The position numbers and the translations under genes are program-made. Below are positions 43,307 through 53,305 of a stretch of DNA of 64,000 bases, in pieces. The notes below the pieces were generated by a model. It saw only the letters and a program-made list of their open reading frames with translations. It was not told the DNA's origin and made no database searches. The stretch is from Nostocoides sp. Lineage in GTDB: Bacteria; Actinomycetota; Actinomycetes; Actinomycetales; Dermatophilaceae. The DNA lies in NCBI GenBank assembly GCA_016702415.1, contig JADJEA010000001.1:38501-102500 (forward strand), written 5' to 3'. Positions within the stretch are counted from its first letter, which is position 1, and each line of letters starts with the position of its first letter.

Positions 43307-44566
43307 GTGCGTCGCTATCTCGCCGACACCCGCCCGCTCGCCAATCGCTACTACCGACGGCTCTGGCAGGCCAATATCGTCACGGTCGTCGGGGCGCAGC
43401 TGACGGTCGTCGCGGTTCCGGCCCAGATCTACACGCTGACGGGCTCCTCGGCATACGTCGGTCTGACGGGGTTGTTCGGTCTGGTCCCGCTCATCGTCTT
43501 CGGCCTCTGGGGCGGTGCCCTCGCCGACGCTTTCGACCGGCGGGCGATCCTGCGGGTGACGACGCTCGGGCTCATCGTCACCAGTGGGCTCTTCTGGGCG
43601 CAGGCGGCCCTGGGTAATAGCGATGTGTGGGTGCTGTTGGGGCTGTTCGCGATTCAGCAAGCGTTCTTCGCCGTCAACCAGCCGACGCGGTCCTCGGTGC
43701 TCCCGAGGCTGCTCCCGTCCGATCAGCTCCCGGCGGCGAATTCGCTCAATATGACGGTCTTCCAGGCGGGGGCGATCGGGGGTCCGCTGTTGGGCGGCAT
43801 CCTCATACCGATCACGGGATATGCCTGGCTCTATCTGATCGACACCGTCACCCTCCTGGCGACGCTGTGGGCGGTCCTGGCCTTGCCGCCGCTGCCCGTG
43901 GACAGCGCCAGCGCCGGCCGGGCGCCCGGGCTGCGGTCGGTCGTCGACGGCCTGGCCTACCTGCGCGGTCACCCCGTCCTGCTGGCGAGTTTCCTCGTCG
44001 ACATCGTCGCCATGGTCTTCGGTATGCCGCGCGCTCTCTTCCCCCAGCTCGCTCACGTCGAGTTCGGGGGACCGCCCGGCGGCGGGTTGGCGTTCGCCCT
44101 CCTCTTCGCCGCCATCCCGGCCGGGGCAGTGCTCGGCGGCGTCTTCTCGGGCTGGGTCAGCCTGGTTCGCCGGCAGGGCCTGGCGGTCCTGGCCAATATC
44201 GTCGTGTGGGGCCTGGCCATCGCCGGCTTCGGGATGGCGGCGGCGCTCGCCGGTGGGCAAGCTGGCGTCTGGCTCGGGGTCGGGTTGGCCCTGCTCGCGA
44301 TCGCCGGGGCGGCCGACATGGCCTCGGCGGCCTTCCGGACGACGATGCTGCAAGCCGCCGCCGCGGACGAGGTCCGGGGCCGGCTGCAGGGAATCTTCAT
44401 CGTCGTCGTCGCCGGCGGCCCCCGCATCGCCGACGTCCTCCACGGCTGGGGAGGCCAGGAGTTGGGGGCCGCCCCCGCGACGGTGGCGGGCGGCATACTC
44501 GTGATTGTGGGGATTGCCATCTGCGCAGTGGCCATCCCCGCCTTCACCCGCTACCGCCCCACCTGA
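43307..44566 (+). CDS. MFS transporter, EntS/MFS_3-like exporter
   Basis: 419 aa from GTG 43307 (VRRYLADTRPL); upstream frame overlaps the previous gene. Twelve membrane segments; loop motif GGALADAFDRRAILRVT between segments 2 and 3; ANSLNMTVFQAGAIGGPLLGG in segment 5 region. The family exports siderophores or drugs; substrate unknown. Confidence 0.88.
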   Translation: MRRYLADTRPLANRYYRRLWQANIVTVVGAQLTVVAVPAQIYTLTGSSAYVGLTGLFGLVPLIVFGLWGGALADAFDRRAILRVTTLGLIVTSGLFWAQAALGNSDVWVLLGLFAIQQAFFAVNQPTRSSVLPRLLPSDQLPAANSLNMTVFQAGAIGGPLLGGILIPITGYAWLYLIDTVTLLATLWAVLALPPLPVDSASAGRAPGLRSVVDGLAYLRGHPVLLASFLVDIVAMVFGMPRALFPQLAHVEFGGPPGGGLAFALLFAAIPAGAVLGGVFSGWVSLVRRQGLAVLANIVVWGLAIAGFGMAAALAGGQAGVWLGVGLALLAIAGAADMASAAFRTTMLQAAAADEVRGRLQGIFIVVVAGGPRIADVLHGWGGQELGAAPATVAGGILVIVGIAICAVAIPAFTRYRPT

Positions 44567-44584
44567 CGCAGCTGCAGGGCCAAC

Positions 44585-44780
44585 CCCCGGCTCGGCAACG
44601 TGAGCACGCCCCCGGCTCGGCAACGTGAGCACGCCATGTCGACTTGAGCACGTCATATCTGACGTGCTCAAGTCGACATGGCGTGCTCAAGTTCGGGGGT
44701 GGTGCTCAAGTTCGGGCTGAGGGCTCACGTCCGGGGGGCAGTGCTCAGGTTCGAGCCCCGGGAGTGAGGGCGGGCGCTCG
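44585..44780. repeat. Perfect 30-bp inverted repeat with flanking short repeats
   Basis: Arms 44626-44655 and 44660-44689 are exactly complementary with loop TATC. To the left, a 24-bp unit with CGGCTCGGCAACGTGAGCAC occurs twice (44585 and 44609); to the right, about four degenerate units of GTGCTCAAGTTCGGG run to about 44755. Between convergent MFS and ArsB-like genes, so it may terminate both, but the repeats suggest a mobile or iterated intergenic element. Confidence 0.85.
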
Positions 44781-44790
44781 CGGAGAGCAC

Positions 44791-46083
44791 TCAGAAGTAC
44801 CTCAGGGCGAGATAGGGGATACAGCACGCGATGGTCACGCCCGCGACCACGATGCCGTATTTTGTGAACTCCCAGAACGAGATCGGATAGCCGTTGCGCT
44901 TGGCGATGCCGGTGATCACCACATTGGCCGAGGCGCCGATGGCCGTGGCGTTGCCTCCCAGGTCGGCCCCCAGCGCGAGCGCCCACCACAGCGACGCCTT
45001 GTCGGGGGGGAGCCCGGCGGCCGGCCCGACGAGGTCATGGACCAGGGGGGACATCGTCGCGACATACGGGATGTTGTCGACGATCGCCGACAACCCCGCC
45101 GACCCGATGAGTATGCCGTGTGCCGCCACCGCGTAGTTGTCGCCGATGCGGGAGGTCAGCCAGTGGGCCAGGTCGGTGATGACCCCTTGATGGACCAGCG
45201 TCCCGACCATGACGAAGAGGCCCGCGAAGAAGAGCAGCGTCTCCCACTCCACCTCGGCGAGATAGCCCTCGTGCCCCTGCCGGGAGATGAGGACCGCCGC
45301 GCCGGCACCGAGGAGGGCCGCCAGCGAGGGCTCGAGGTGCGTCAGGGAGTGGGTGACGAAGGCCCCGAGGACGAAGGCGAGGATGACGAGCATGCGCACC
45401 AGGAGGGGCCCGTCGCTGATCGTCTCGCGTGGGGTCAGAGCCATGATGCTGTCGGCGCGCTTGGCGTCGTAGCGCAAATGCCGGCCCCACAACAGCCAAC
45501 ACAAACCGACGAAGACCACCATGAGCACGACGACAATCGGGGCGAGGTGGATCAGAAAGTCGTTGAAGGACAGCCCCGCCCGGCTGGCGATGATGAGATT
45601 CGGCGGGTCACCGATCAGGGTCGCGGTGCCACCCACATTGCTCGCCATCGCCTCGGCGAGAAGGAAGGGGATGGGGGGCAGCGCCATACGGTCGCACAGG
45701 AGCAGCGTGACCGGAGCGACCAGCAGGACGGTCGTCACATTGTCCAAGAGGGCGGAGGCGACGGCGGTGATGAGGACGAGCAGGACCATCGTCCGGAACG
45801 GCCGGCCGCGGGCCCGCTGCGCCGACCAGATCGCGAGGAACTCGAAGACCCCGGTCTGACGGAGGATTCCGACGATGACCATCATCCCGAAGAGGAGGAA
45901 GACGACATTCCAGTCGATGCCGGTGTCGGCCGAGAACCAGATCTGCTCCCCGCGGGTCGCGCCGATGACGACCATGAGGGCGGCACCGGTGAGGGCAACC
46001 GCGGCCCGGTTGAACTTCTCCGTCGCGATGACGACGTATGCCGCGGCGAAGACCGCGATCGCGAGCCAGGCGGTGGTCGTCAT
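44791..46083 (-). CDS. ArsB/NhaD-like ion transporter (IT superfamily)
   Basis: 430 aa, about 11-12 membrane segments. LLDNVTTVLLVAPVTLLLC, ASNVGGTATLIGDPPNLIIA and AIVDNIPYVATMSPLV plus LGADLGGNATAIGASANVVITGIA are the duplicated DN and GGxxT motifs of ArsB/NhaD/citrate-type carriers. Overlaps the CBS gene (ATGA), so the CBS protein may regulate it. Could move arsenite, Na+/H+ or dicarboxylates; not decidable. Confidence 0.88.
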   Translation of the reverse strand: MTTTAWLAIAVFAAAYVVIATEKFNRAAVALTGAALMVVIGATRGEQIWFSADTGIDWNVVFLLFGMMVIVGILRQTGVFEFLAIWSAQRARGRPFRTMVLLVLITAVASALLDNVTTVLLVAPVTLLLCDRMALPPIPFLLAEAMASNVGGTATLIGDPPNLIIASRAGLSFNDFLIHLAPIVVVLMVVFVGLCWLLWGRHLRYDAKRADSIMALTPRETISDGPLLVRMLVILAFVLGAFVTHSLTHLEPSLAALLGAGAAVLISRQGHEGYLAEVEWETLLFFAGLFVMVGTLVHQGVITDLAHWLTSRIGDNYAVAAHGILIGSAGLSAIVDNIPYVATMSPLVHDLVGPAAGLPPDKASLWWALALGADLGGNATAIGASANVVITGIAKRNGYPISFWEFTKYGIVVAGVTIACCIPYLALRYF

Positions 46084-46652
46084 ACGGACCCCTCGCCCGC
46101 CTCACCGTCGCGGGTGTCGGAGGCAAAGTAGCCCGGGCGGCCGCGCTCGATGATGTCGTGCTCGAGCCGGCGGCGCACGAGGTGACTGTCTTGGCCCGCG
46201 GCCGTGGCGATGGCCGCGAGCACCCGCGACATGGTCAGCACCCCGCGATAGCGCCCCGCTTTGTCGCGGACGACGATGATCGGATAGTGCCCGCGATCCA
46301 TGATCGAAGCGATCTCCAGGAGGGTGTCCTCCGGCAGGACGCTGGGCAACTCGGTCACCTTCAACCGCTTGGCGTCGATGAGCTGGCCGATCGTCATCGT
46401 GTTGAGCTTGGCGCAGAGTTCGTCGGCGGCCGCCTCGTCGAAGGCGTGGACCAGCCGGGGGTCGTCGCGGACGTACTGCGGGAGGATGACCGAGAGCAAC
46501 TGGCTCCCGGGGATGACCGCGATGGGCTCGTCCGCGTCGTCCGCGACCACCAGCCCGTTGAGCCGGAACTCCGCGATCATCCGCGCCGCCTCCGCCCCCG
46601 TCGTCTCCCGGCGGACCGTCGGGACCTGCTCGGACAGTTGCTCGGCGCGCAT
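46080..46652 (-). CDS. CBS-domain pair protein
   Basis: 190 aa. Two CBS units: EAARMIAEFRLNGLVVADDADEPIAVIPGSQLLSVIL and LLEIASIMDRGHYPIIVVRDKAGRYRGVLTMSRVLAAIA. Such pairs sense adenosyl nucleotides. First of a two-gene operon with the ion transporter. Confidence 0.88.
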   Translation of the reverse strand: MRAEQLSEQVPTVRRETTGAEAARMIAEFRLNGLVVADDADEPIAVIPGSQLLSVILPQYVRDDPRLVHAFDEAAADELCAKLNTMTIGQLIDAKRLKVTELPSVLPEDTLLEIASIMDRGHYPIIVVRDKAGRYRGVLTMSRVLAAIATAAGQDSHLVRRRLEHDIIERGRPGYFASDTRDGEAGEGSV

Positions 46653-46762
46653 GGTCCCAGCCTGGCAGAAACGACACCCCGCGACGCCGGGGCTACCCGG
46701 TCAGGCCGAGATCCTGCTCGACGACGAGACGGGTGACGACGAGCGGGCTCGCCACGAGCCTC

Positions 46763-48106
46763 TCAGGGGGCGGCAATCAGGTCGTGGACGAGCGCGACGG
46801 TGCGCAGGTCCGCCGAATCGATCGACGGGCTGAAGCCGAGCCGCACGACCACGAGGTCGGCGGACGGCACGACATACAGTCGCTGGCCGTCGTGTCCCTG
46901 CGCCCAGTAGGCGTCGGCGGGCAGATCCTTCTCCACGAGCGAGCCGTCGGCCAGCTGGTTGACCCACCACCCCTGGGCATAGCCGGTCTCCTCGCCGGGC
47001 ACCGCGACATGCCGCGTCGCCGCGCTCATCCAGCCGTCGGGCAGCCAGCGCCGGCCGTTCCATTCCCCTTGCTGGAGCGCGAACTGGCCGATGGCCGCCC
47101 AGTCCCGGGGAGTCGCCCACAAATAGGAGCTGCAGACCGGAGTCCCGGCCGCGTCCGGTTCCCACACCGCGGAGGAGAGCCCGAGCTGGTCGAAGAGCGT
47201 CTGACGGGGCAGGTCGGCGCCGTCACCAGTGCGCGCGGCCAGGACCGAACAGACGATGTCGGTGGACCCGCTGGAGTACTCCTGGTAGGTGCCCGGGGGG
47301 TGGTCGAGGGGGAGGCTCGCGGCATACGCGCCCATGTCGGCCTCGCGATAGAGCATCTGGGTGACCGGCGTTCCCAGGGCATAGGTCTCGTCCCAGCGCA
47401 GCCCGGAGGTCATCCGCAACAACTGGTCGAGGGTGATCCGGGAGCGGTCGTCGGACCACTCGGGCCGCAGCCGCGCGTCCCCGAGCGCGACGGTCCCCGA
47501 CTGGACCAGCCGGCCGACGAGGAGGTCGGTGACGCTCTTGGACATCGACCAGCCGAGTTGGCGGGTGGTCGCGTCGAAGCCGTCGGCATAGCGCTCGGCG
47601 ACGAGTTTGCCGCCGCGGAGGACGACGATCGCCCGCGTCCCCAGGCTGGCCTTCCGGTCCGCGGGGAGGTCGTCGCCGAACGCCTTTGCCAGAGCCTGCG
47701 TGACGGCCGCGTCGGGGGCCGGAGCCGTAGCGGTGGTCAGCGCGTTGGGGGTGGCGACCTTGGTGGGGGTCGGCAGGTCGGGCCGGGTCGCGGCGAGAAT
47801 GCAGCCGTAGCCCTCGACGTACCACGCCTTCTGCCGCGCCAGCAGCCCGAAGATGCCGGCCTGGGTTGCGCTGCCGCCGTCGGTGTCCGAGGTCCGCAGA
47901 TAGGGCACGAGGGGGTTCGGCGGAAGATCCGCCGCGGGGTCGGCCCGGCCGGCGAGGTGGGTGACCGCGCAGGCGTTGTGGGCGGCATACCCCGTGGCGG
48001 TCAGGAGCAGCGGCCGTTCGTACCAGTACGCGGCGACGACCAAACCGAGCAGCACCACAGCGAGCGCGCCGATGACGCGCCGCCAGCGTCCCCTGCGTCT
48101 TCGCAT
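46763..48106 (-). CDS. Membrane-anchored serine hydrolase, beta-lactamase/PBP family
   Basis: 447 aa. Basic start and one helix (RVIGALAVVLLGLVVAAYWYERP) anchor it outside. SxxK nucleophile in LGWSMSKSVTDLL (about residue 190), YxS/N-type motif in YQEYSSGSTDIV, C-terminal VPSADLVVVRLGFS. Class C-like esterase/peptidase family (6-aminohexanoate hydrolase-type). Substrate unknown. Confidence 0.87.
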   Translation of the reverse strand: MRRRRGRWRRVIGALAVVLLGLVVAAYWYERPLLLTATGYAAHNACAVTHLAGRADPAADLPPNPLVPYLRTSDTDGGSATQAGIFGLLARQKAWYVEGYGCILAATRPDLPTPTKVATPNALTTATAPAPDAAVTQALAKAFGDDLPADRKASLGTRAIVVLRGGKLVAERYADGFDATTRQLGWSMSKSVTDLLVGRLVQSGTVALGDARLRPEWSDDRSRITLDQLLRMTSGLRWDETYALGTPVTQMLYREADMGAYAASLPLDHPPGTYQEYSSGSTDIVCSVLAARTGDGADLPRQTLFDQLGLSSAVWEPDAAGTPVCSSYLWATPRDWAAIGQFALQQGEWNGRRWLPDGWMSAATRHVAVPGEETGYAQGWWVNQLADGSLVEKDLPADAYWAQGHDGQRLYVVPSADLVVVRLGFSPSIDSADLRTVALVHDLIAAP

Positions 48107-48174
48107 GGCTCAGACGGTATGCCACCGCGCGGCCAGACCGGGTCAGGACCGGCCAAACCCGCGGGCGATGTCGC

Positions 48175-49428
48175 TCAGGTCAGCCGGATGCGGTCGACGA
48201 ACTCCCAGAACCGGTCGCGCAGGGCGAAGCGAGTGACGTCGTCGATGATCGAGACACCGCTGCGGCTAGACAGGTCCAGGAGCAGGGTGCGGTCGAGGTC
48301 GCCCGGGATGAACGGCCGGCCGCGGCGCAGCTCGATCAGCGTCTCGGGATTCGCACTCGCACACCAGGATTGGACCACCTGCCGGACGACGGCGTCCACG
48401 AGATCGGCCGTGATCTCGCCGTCGGCACCGACGGTTCCGGTATGCCCGGTCGTCGTCGACCAGGTCAGCGTGCTCTGTGCCGGCGCGGCCTTCGGGGGCA
48501 GGACGGCGGAGGGCCGCTTGTTGGCGAGCATCGACGGTGTCGGGACCGGGCGTGGGTGGGCGTCGTCCGTGGCCGACTCCCGGTCCGGGGCCTCCCCCGC
48601 TGCCGGTATGCCGACGGCCTCCCCCCGCGGACCCCCCGCCTCCTCGTCGGGTCGCCCGGGCGAGGACGGCCCACCCGCGGTCGTCTCATCGGCGCGCGGA
48701 CCGGCGGTCACCGCCGCGGCGGGCGCGTCGTGGCTCGCTGCGGCGGCATACTCCGGCCCGGGGATGGCCGAGTCGCCGATGGCGGTCTCCTCGATCGCCT
48801 CGGACTCGGTCGGCGGCGCCGACTCCTCCGGTGACTCGGACGCGGCATCGGTGTCCGGGATGAGACCGGGGGCGATGGCGACCGAGCGAACCGTCGCGGT
48901 GATGGTCTCGGGGTCGATGAGGATGAGGCTGTCGGCCTCACGCTGGAGGTGGCGGGCCACGGCATACGGACGGCCAGCGTGGTCGGGCACGGCGAGGACG
49001 ATGACCTGCACCCCGTGGCCCTGGGCCTCCTCGACCGCCTCGGTGAGGTCGTCGTCCCCGGAGACGAGGTAGATGACGTCGACGACGCGGTTGCGGCCAT
49101 GGGTGGCCAGGTCGAGACCGATACGCAGGTCGACGCCCTTCTGCTCACCGCTGTGGTTGATCCGGCCGAGTCGCAGCTTGACCCGCGGGAGGAGGCCGAT
49201 CTCGTCCTGGTGCACGTCGGGCATGCCACCGGGGCGGGCACCGGAGTCGTACCAGTTGACCCGCAGCAGCGGCAGTCCGCTGTCCTCCTCGGCCTGGGTG
49301 ATCAGGCCCTCGATGAGACGAGCATGGTCGACGGTCACCCCTCGGCGCAGCGACGTGCCGGTCACCCGCGTCGCGGCCGAGGCGATGAGATAGCCGACGT
49401 CGACGTAGATGGCGCAATAGGACCGCAT
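48175..49428 (-). CDS. NYN-domain (PIN-like) RNase protein
   Basis: 417 aa from ATG 49428 (MRSYCAIYVDVGYL). NYN catalytic acids in YVDVGYL, KGVDLRIGLDLATHGR and YLVSGDDDLTEAVEEA. A disordered Pro/Ala/Glu linker (about 200-330) leads to a conserved C-terminal domain (ITADLVDAVVRQVVQSWCA...PFIPGDLDRTLLLDLSSRSG) resembling OST-HTH/winged RNA-binding tails. Likely RNA endonuclease. Confidence 0.82.
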   Translation of the reverse strand: MRSYCAIYVDVGYLIASAATRVTGTSLRRGVTVDHARLIEGLITQAEEDSGLPLLRVNWYDSGARPGGMPDVHQDEIGLLPRVKLRLGRINHSGEQKGVDLRIGLDLATHGRNRVVDVIYLVSGDDDLTEAVEEAQGHGVQVIVLAVPDHAGRPYAVARHLQREADSLILIDPETITATVRSVAIAPGLIPDTDAASESPEESAPPTESEAIEETAIGDSAIPGPEYAAAASHDAPAAAVTAGPRADETTAGGPSSPGRPDEEAGGPRGEAVGIPAAGEAPDRESATDDAHPRPVPTPSMLANKRPSAVLPPKAAPAQSTLTWSTTTGHTGTVGADGEITADLVDAVVRQVVQSWCASANPETLIELRRGRPFIPGDLDRTLLLDLSSRSGVSIIDDVTRFALRDRFWEFVDRIRLT

Positions 49429-49590
49429 GGGCTCAACCCTGCCATGGACTCTCGGGGTCGCCGTCCGGATCATCCAGCGCCGTCGGGCTCCGGGCCGGTT
49501 GGGAGGTCACCGCGGGGCCCGGTGGTGGGGCCCGGTGGTGGGGCTGGTATGCGAGCCAGGGCGCGACCCGCCTGGACTCCGGGCCGTGGA

Positions 49591-50645
49591 CTAGCCGGTC
49601 GCCCCCGGGTCGGTCGCCCCCGGGTCGGTCGCCCTCGGGTCGGTCGGGGTCGGGTCCGTCGTCGGCGGGTCGGTCGACGTCGAGTCCGGGGAGGTCGAGT
49701 TTGGGGAGGTCGGGTCCGTTGACGACGGGTCCGTCGTCGGGTCCGTGGGGGAATCCGTCGTCGTCGGGTCGCTGGTCGGCGAGTCGGTGCTGCCTGTGTT
49801 GGTGCTGCCTGTCTCTGTGCCGTCTGGGTCGGTGCTGGCCGGGTCGGTCGGGGAGCCCGGGCCGGGCGTTCCGTGGGGGTGCCCGGCGAGGTCGCGGACC
49901 CCGTGGCCGGCGCTCCCCCGGAGCCCCCGTCCGGCGTGGAATCGGAGCCGGAGGTGGAGTCCCCGGCGACCCCGGCCTTGGTGACCTGCCCGACGGTCGT
50001 CCCCGAGTGGCCGTCCAAAGCGCGCCCGGTAGCGAGCTCGATGCCGGTGACCAGCCCGATCACCCCGACGAAGAGCACCCCAGCGGCAATGAGCACCCGG
50101 CGCAGACCGACCCACTGCACCGCCCGCATCCACGCCCGCGCCCGGGGCTCCCCAGAGTCCGCCGGCGGGATCGGCGTCGCAGGCGAGGGGGTCCGCGGGT
50201 CGGCCACGCGGTCGCCATACGCAACCCGTCCGGCGGCGACGACCAGTGCCCGGGTCCGCCGCAGCGAATGGGTGTATGCCGCTCCCGCCACCGCCGACAC
50301 CAGCGACCCCAGGGCCGCCCCGATGAGCGTCCCCGCGACCCCGAGGCGCGCGCCGAGCGCCGCCGCGCTCACCGATGCGAGCACACCCCCGAGCACGCCC
50401 GTCAGGGAGAGACCGAGGAAGGGCTGCGCGTCCGGCGAGGCGTCGCTCGGGTCCGGCTTGTCGTCCTGGTCGATCAGGTCAGCCCGCTCGAACGGGTCAG
50501 GCCGGCCGGTCGGCTCCGGGAGCGCCGCCCAGGGTGGCGGCGGGGGCGGCGGCACCGTGCCGGCGGCGAAACCGGTCGTTCCGGCCCCCGTGACAGGGCT
50601 GGGCGGGCGCGTGGGCAGGGTGCGGGCGGGGGTTGGATTCGGCAT
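49591..50645 (-). pseudogene. Low-complexity membrane protein with TDP-repeat tail, frameshift at G5
   Basis: About 351 aa after repair. Proline-rich N-terminus, a hydrophobic hairpin (FLGLSLTGVLGGVLASVSAAALGARLGVAGTLIGAALGSLVSAVAGA) and a third segment (VLIAAGVLFVGVIGLVTGIELA). The tail should be PGSPTDPASTDPDGTETGSTNTG...DSPTDPTTDPSSTDP to the stop at 49591; the opening frame leaves it at GGGGG (49875-49879) and becomes Arg/Pro-rich. One base restores the acidic repeat. Probably a cell-envelope protein of unknown role. Confidence 0.65.
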
Positions 50646-50830
50646 ACGTCAGTGGGAGTCGTTTCGGTGAGTCAGGTGCGATGCGGGTCGGGTTCGAGGG
50701 CAACTCAAGGGCAGACGTGCCGATGGTTGAAAACGTTACCGATTCGGCCGGGAATGTGGCCGACGTCACAGACCCTCGCCCTCCAGGGCCACCCGAGGGG
50801 TTGTCGGTGCCCCCTGCGATGCTGGTCGTC

Positions 50831-52369
50831 ATGGTCCCGACCCGGTTCTCGATGGCGCGCTATTGCGTCGGCGAGCCCGCGGCCCGACGGCCTGGAGCAA
50901 CGGCGCTCGTTGTCGTCCACGACGCCGAGGCCCCGCCCGAGGACGCCGAGCACTGGACCTTCGGCGAGCTCGACGACGCCGTCCGGGCCGTGGGTGCCGG
51001 GCTGCTCGGTCTCGGCCTGCCCGCCGGGGCGCACATCCTGATCCGGCTGGCCAACACCAGTGACTACCCCCTGGTGTTCTTCGGGGCGATTGCGGCCGGG
51101 TTGGTCCCGATCCCGACCTCGACGCAGTTGACCACCGACGAGGTCGCCTTCCTCCTCGCCGATTCCGCCGCCCAGGCCCTGGTGTGCGCGCCGGAGCTGG
51201 CCGTGCCGGTCCCCGCAGGGGTGCGCGTCGTGGGACCGGGGGACATCGCGCGGTGGCGGGGGTCGGCATACCGCATCCCGTATGCCGACACTCACCCCGA
51301 CGACCCCGCCTACCTCATCTACACCTCCGGGACCTCCGATCGGCCCAAGGGGGTGGTCCACGCGCACCGCGCGGCATGGGGGCGCCGGCCGATGTATGCC
51401 GCGTGGCTGGGCCTGCGCCCCGGCGACGTCATGCTCCACGCGGGGGCGTTCAACTGGACCTACACCCTGGGCGTCGGCCTCACCGACCCGTGGGTCAACG
51501 GGGCCGGCGCGGTGATCTACAACGGCCCCCGCAATCCGGCGGTCTGGCCGGTCCTCATCGAGCGGTATGCCGCGACCCACTTCGCCGCCGTCCCCGGCGT
51601 CTATCGCCAGGTCCTCGCCCGGACCAGCCTCGATCCCGGCGATCTGCCGACCTTGCGGCACGGGCTGGTGGCGGGGGAGGCGCTGACCCCGGCCCTGTGG
51701 ACGGCGTGGCGCGAGGCGACCGGACGCGAGCTGTACGAAGCCCTCGGCATGAGCGAGTTGTCGACCTTCATCTCCTCCGGGCCGACGGTGCCGACTCGTC
51801 CTGGCAGCCCCGGCCGGCCCCAGCCGGGACGACGGATCGCGGTCCTGCCTCGCGACGGCACCTCCACGACCCCTCTGCCCGAGGGGGAGATCGGCATCCT
51901 CGCGGCGCATCGCAGCGATCCGGCGCTGATGCTCGGCTACTGGCGACGGCCGGTGGAGGAGGCAGCGGCCTTCCGCGGGGAGTGGTTCGTCACCAGCGAC
52001 CTCGTCCACGTCGAGGAGGGCGGCTATCTGCGCTATCACGGCCGCGGCGACGACGTCATGACGGCGATGGGCTATCGCGTCTCGCCGCTGGAGGTCGAGG
52101 AGTGCCTGGGGCGGCACCCGTCGGTGGGCGAGGTCGCCGTCACCGAGGTCGAGGTGCGGGACGGGCTGCGGTTGATCACGGCCTTTGTCGTGCCGCGCGA
52201 CCCCGACGACCGGGAGGGCGTCGACGCCGGGGCCTTGCTGGCGTATGCCGCGAACCACCTCGCGGGCTACAAGCGCCCCCGGGAGGTCGTCTTCGTCGAT
52301 TCCCTCCCGCGCACGGCCAATGGCAAGATCCTCCGGCGGGAGCTGGCGACAGGAAGGTGGCGGACGTGA
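50831..52369 (+). CDS. AMP-dependent acyl-CoA synthetase/ligase
   Basis: 512 aa from ATG 50831 (ATG 50819 possible). Motifs of the adenylate-forming family: YLIYTSGTSDRPKGVVHAHR (AMP/P-loop), LYEALGMSELSTF (A5), WFVTSDLVHVEEGGYLRYHGRGDDVM (A7-A8) and the C-terminal Lys in RTANGKILRREL. Benzoate- or acetate-type ligase; acid substrate unknown. Overlaps the next gene by four bases. Confidence 0.9.
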   Translation: MVPTRFSMARYCVGEPAARRPGATALVVVHDAEAPPEDAEHWTFGELDDAVRAVGAGLLGLGLPAGAHILIRLANTSDYPLVFFGAIAAGLVPIPTSTQLTTDEVAFLLADSAAQALVCAPELAVPVPAGVRVVGPGDIARWRGSAYRIPYADTHPDDPAYLIYTSGTSDRPKGVVHAHRAAWGRRPMYAAWLGLRPGDVMLHAGAFNWTYTLGVGLTDPWVNGAGAVIYNGPRNPAVWPVLIERYAATHFAAVPGVYRQVLARTSLDPGDLPTLRHGLVAGEALTPALWTAWREATGRELYEALGMSELSTFISSGPTVPTRPGSPGRPQPGRRIAVLPRDGTSTTPLPEGEIGILAAHRSDPALMLGYWRRPVEEAAAFRGEWFVTSDLVHVEEGGYLRYHGRGDDVMTAMGYRVSPLEVEECLGRHPSVGEVAVTEVEVRDGLRLITAFVVPRDPDDREGVDAGALLAYAANHLAGYKRPREVVFVDSLPRTANGKILRRELATGRWRT

Positions 52370-53151
52370 GCGTGGCCAATGGGGGTGGGGCGGCCGGGGG
52401 TCTGGAGCGCGGGAACCCGGACCATGGGAGTCCGGACCATGGGAGTCCGGATCGTGGGCGCCCGGAGCATAAGGAACCGGAACCCGGAAGTCCCGAGGAC
52501 GGGTGGGGCGGTCGGTCGTATCGCACCGGCGGGACCTTCGAACGCCGGGAGGCCAACGGGGTGTGGGGGGTCGGCATACCCCTGAAGACACCGTCGCTCG
52601 CCCTGGAACTCCTTCTCGCGGCGTTCGCGGTGAGCCTGATCGTCATGGAGGGGTTCGGGATTCGGCGACTCATCCTCGGCGAGGGCGGGTGGCGGCCCCT
52701 GGTCGGGATCGTCCTGCTCGTGCCCTTCATCGCCATCTTCGGGCTGGGTGCGGCCGGGGCGCATCGCCTCCGGTCCCGACCGACCCGTTATGTCGTGGTC
52801 ACCGCCGAGGGGGTGAGCGCGCCGCTGATGACGTACCGCTGGGATGAGATCAAGACCGTGGAGGCGCGATCGTATTCGCGGCGAGGGCACATCCGGAATG
52901 CCAACATCATCGTCCTCACCCTGACCGAGCAGGCCGAGACCCAACTCCAGCGGGCCGGCCGAGTCGGTCGCTGGATCGATCGGGCCACCGGGCACGCGGT
53001 CCGGCTGCTCGACGCCGCGACGCTCGACACCGACCCCTGGCGGACGATCCAGGGCTTGCGGGCCGTCGCGGCCGACCCGGCGCTGCGCGCCCGCCTGGCC
53101 GGCCCCGACGGACCGCGCCTCTTCCTCGACCAGCCCGGCCGACCACGCTGA
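52366..53151 (+). CDS. Two-pass membrane protein with PH-like domain
   Basis: 261 aa, GTG start overlapping the ligase stop. Disordered N-terminus with SPDHGSPDHGSPDRG repeats, two membrane helices (LALELLLAAFAVSLIVMEGFG; PLVGIVLLVPFIAIFGLGAAGA), then RYVVVTAEGVSAPLMTYRWDEIKTVEARSYSRRG, the pattern of bacterial PH-like domains. Function unknown. Confidence 0.72.
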   Translation: MSVANGGGAAGGLERGNPDHGSPDHGSPDRGRPEHKEPEPGSPEDGWGGRSYRTGGTFERREANGVWGVGIPLKTPSLALELLLAAFAVSLIVMEGFGIRRLILGEGGWRPLVGIVLLVPFIAIFGLGAAGAHRLRSRPTRYVVVTAEGVSAPLMTYRWDEIKTVEARSYSRRGHIRNANIIVLTLTEQAETQLQRAGRVGRWIDRATGHAVRLLDAATLDTDPWRTIQGLRAVAADPALRARLAGPDGPRLFLDQPGRPR

Positions 53152-53305
53152 CGTCGCACCCATGGAGACCCCGCGGGCCCGCTGATCCATCGGGCACCAA
53201 CGATCCGGGCGGGTCGAGCGCCGCAGGGGCCCAGGGTCCCCACCCGGACTCTGGCCGTGCCCGCGGTGGCCCACCGCCCCGGGCGGCGTTGGCAGACTGG
53301 TCGTC

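Noticed and set aside
49591..49860. Short periodic repeats that might suggest a CRISPR array
   Set aside because: They are in-frame Thr-Asp-Pro/Ser codons without uniform spacers or cas genes.
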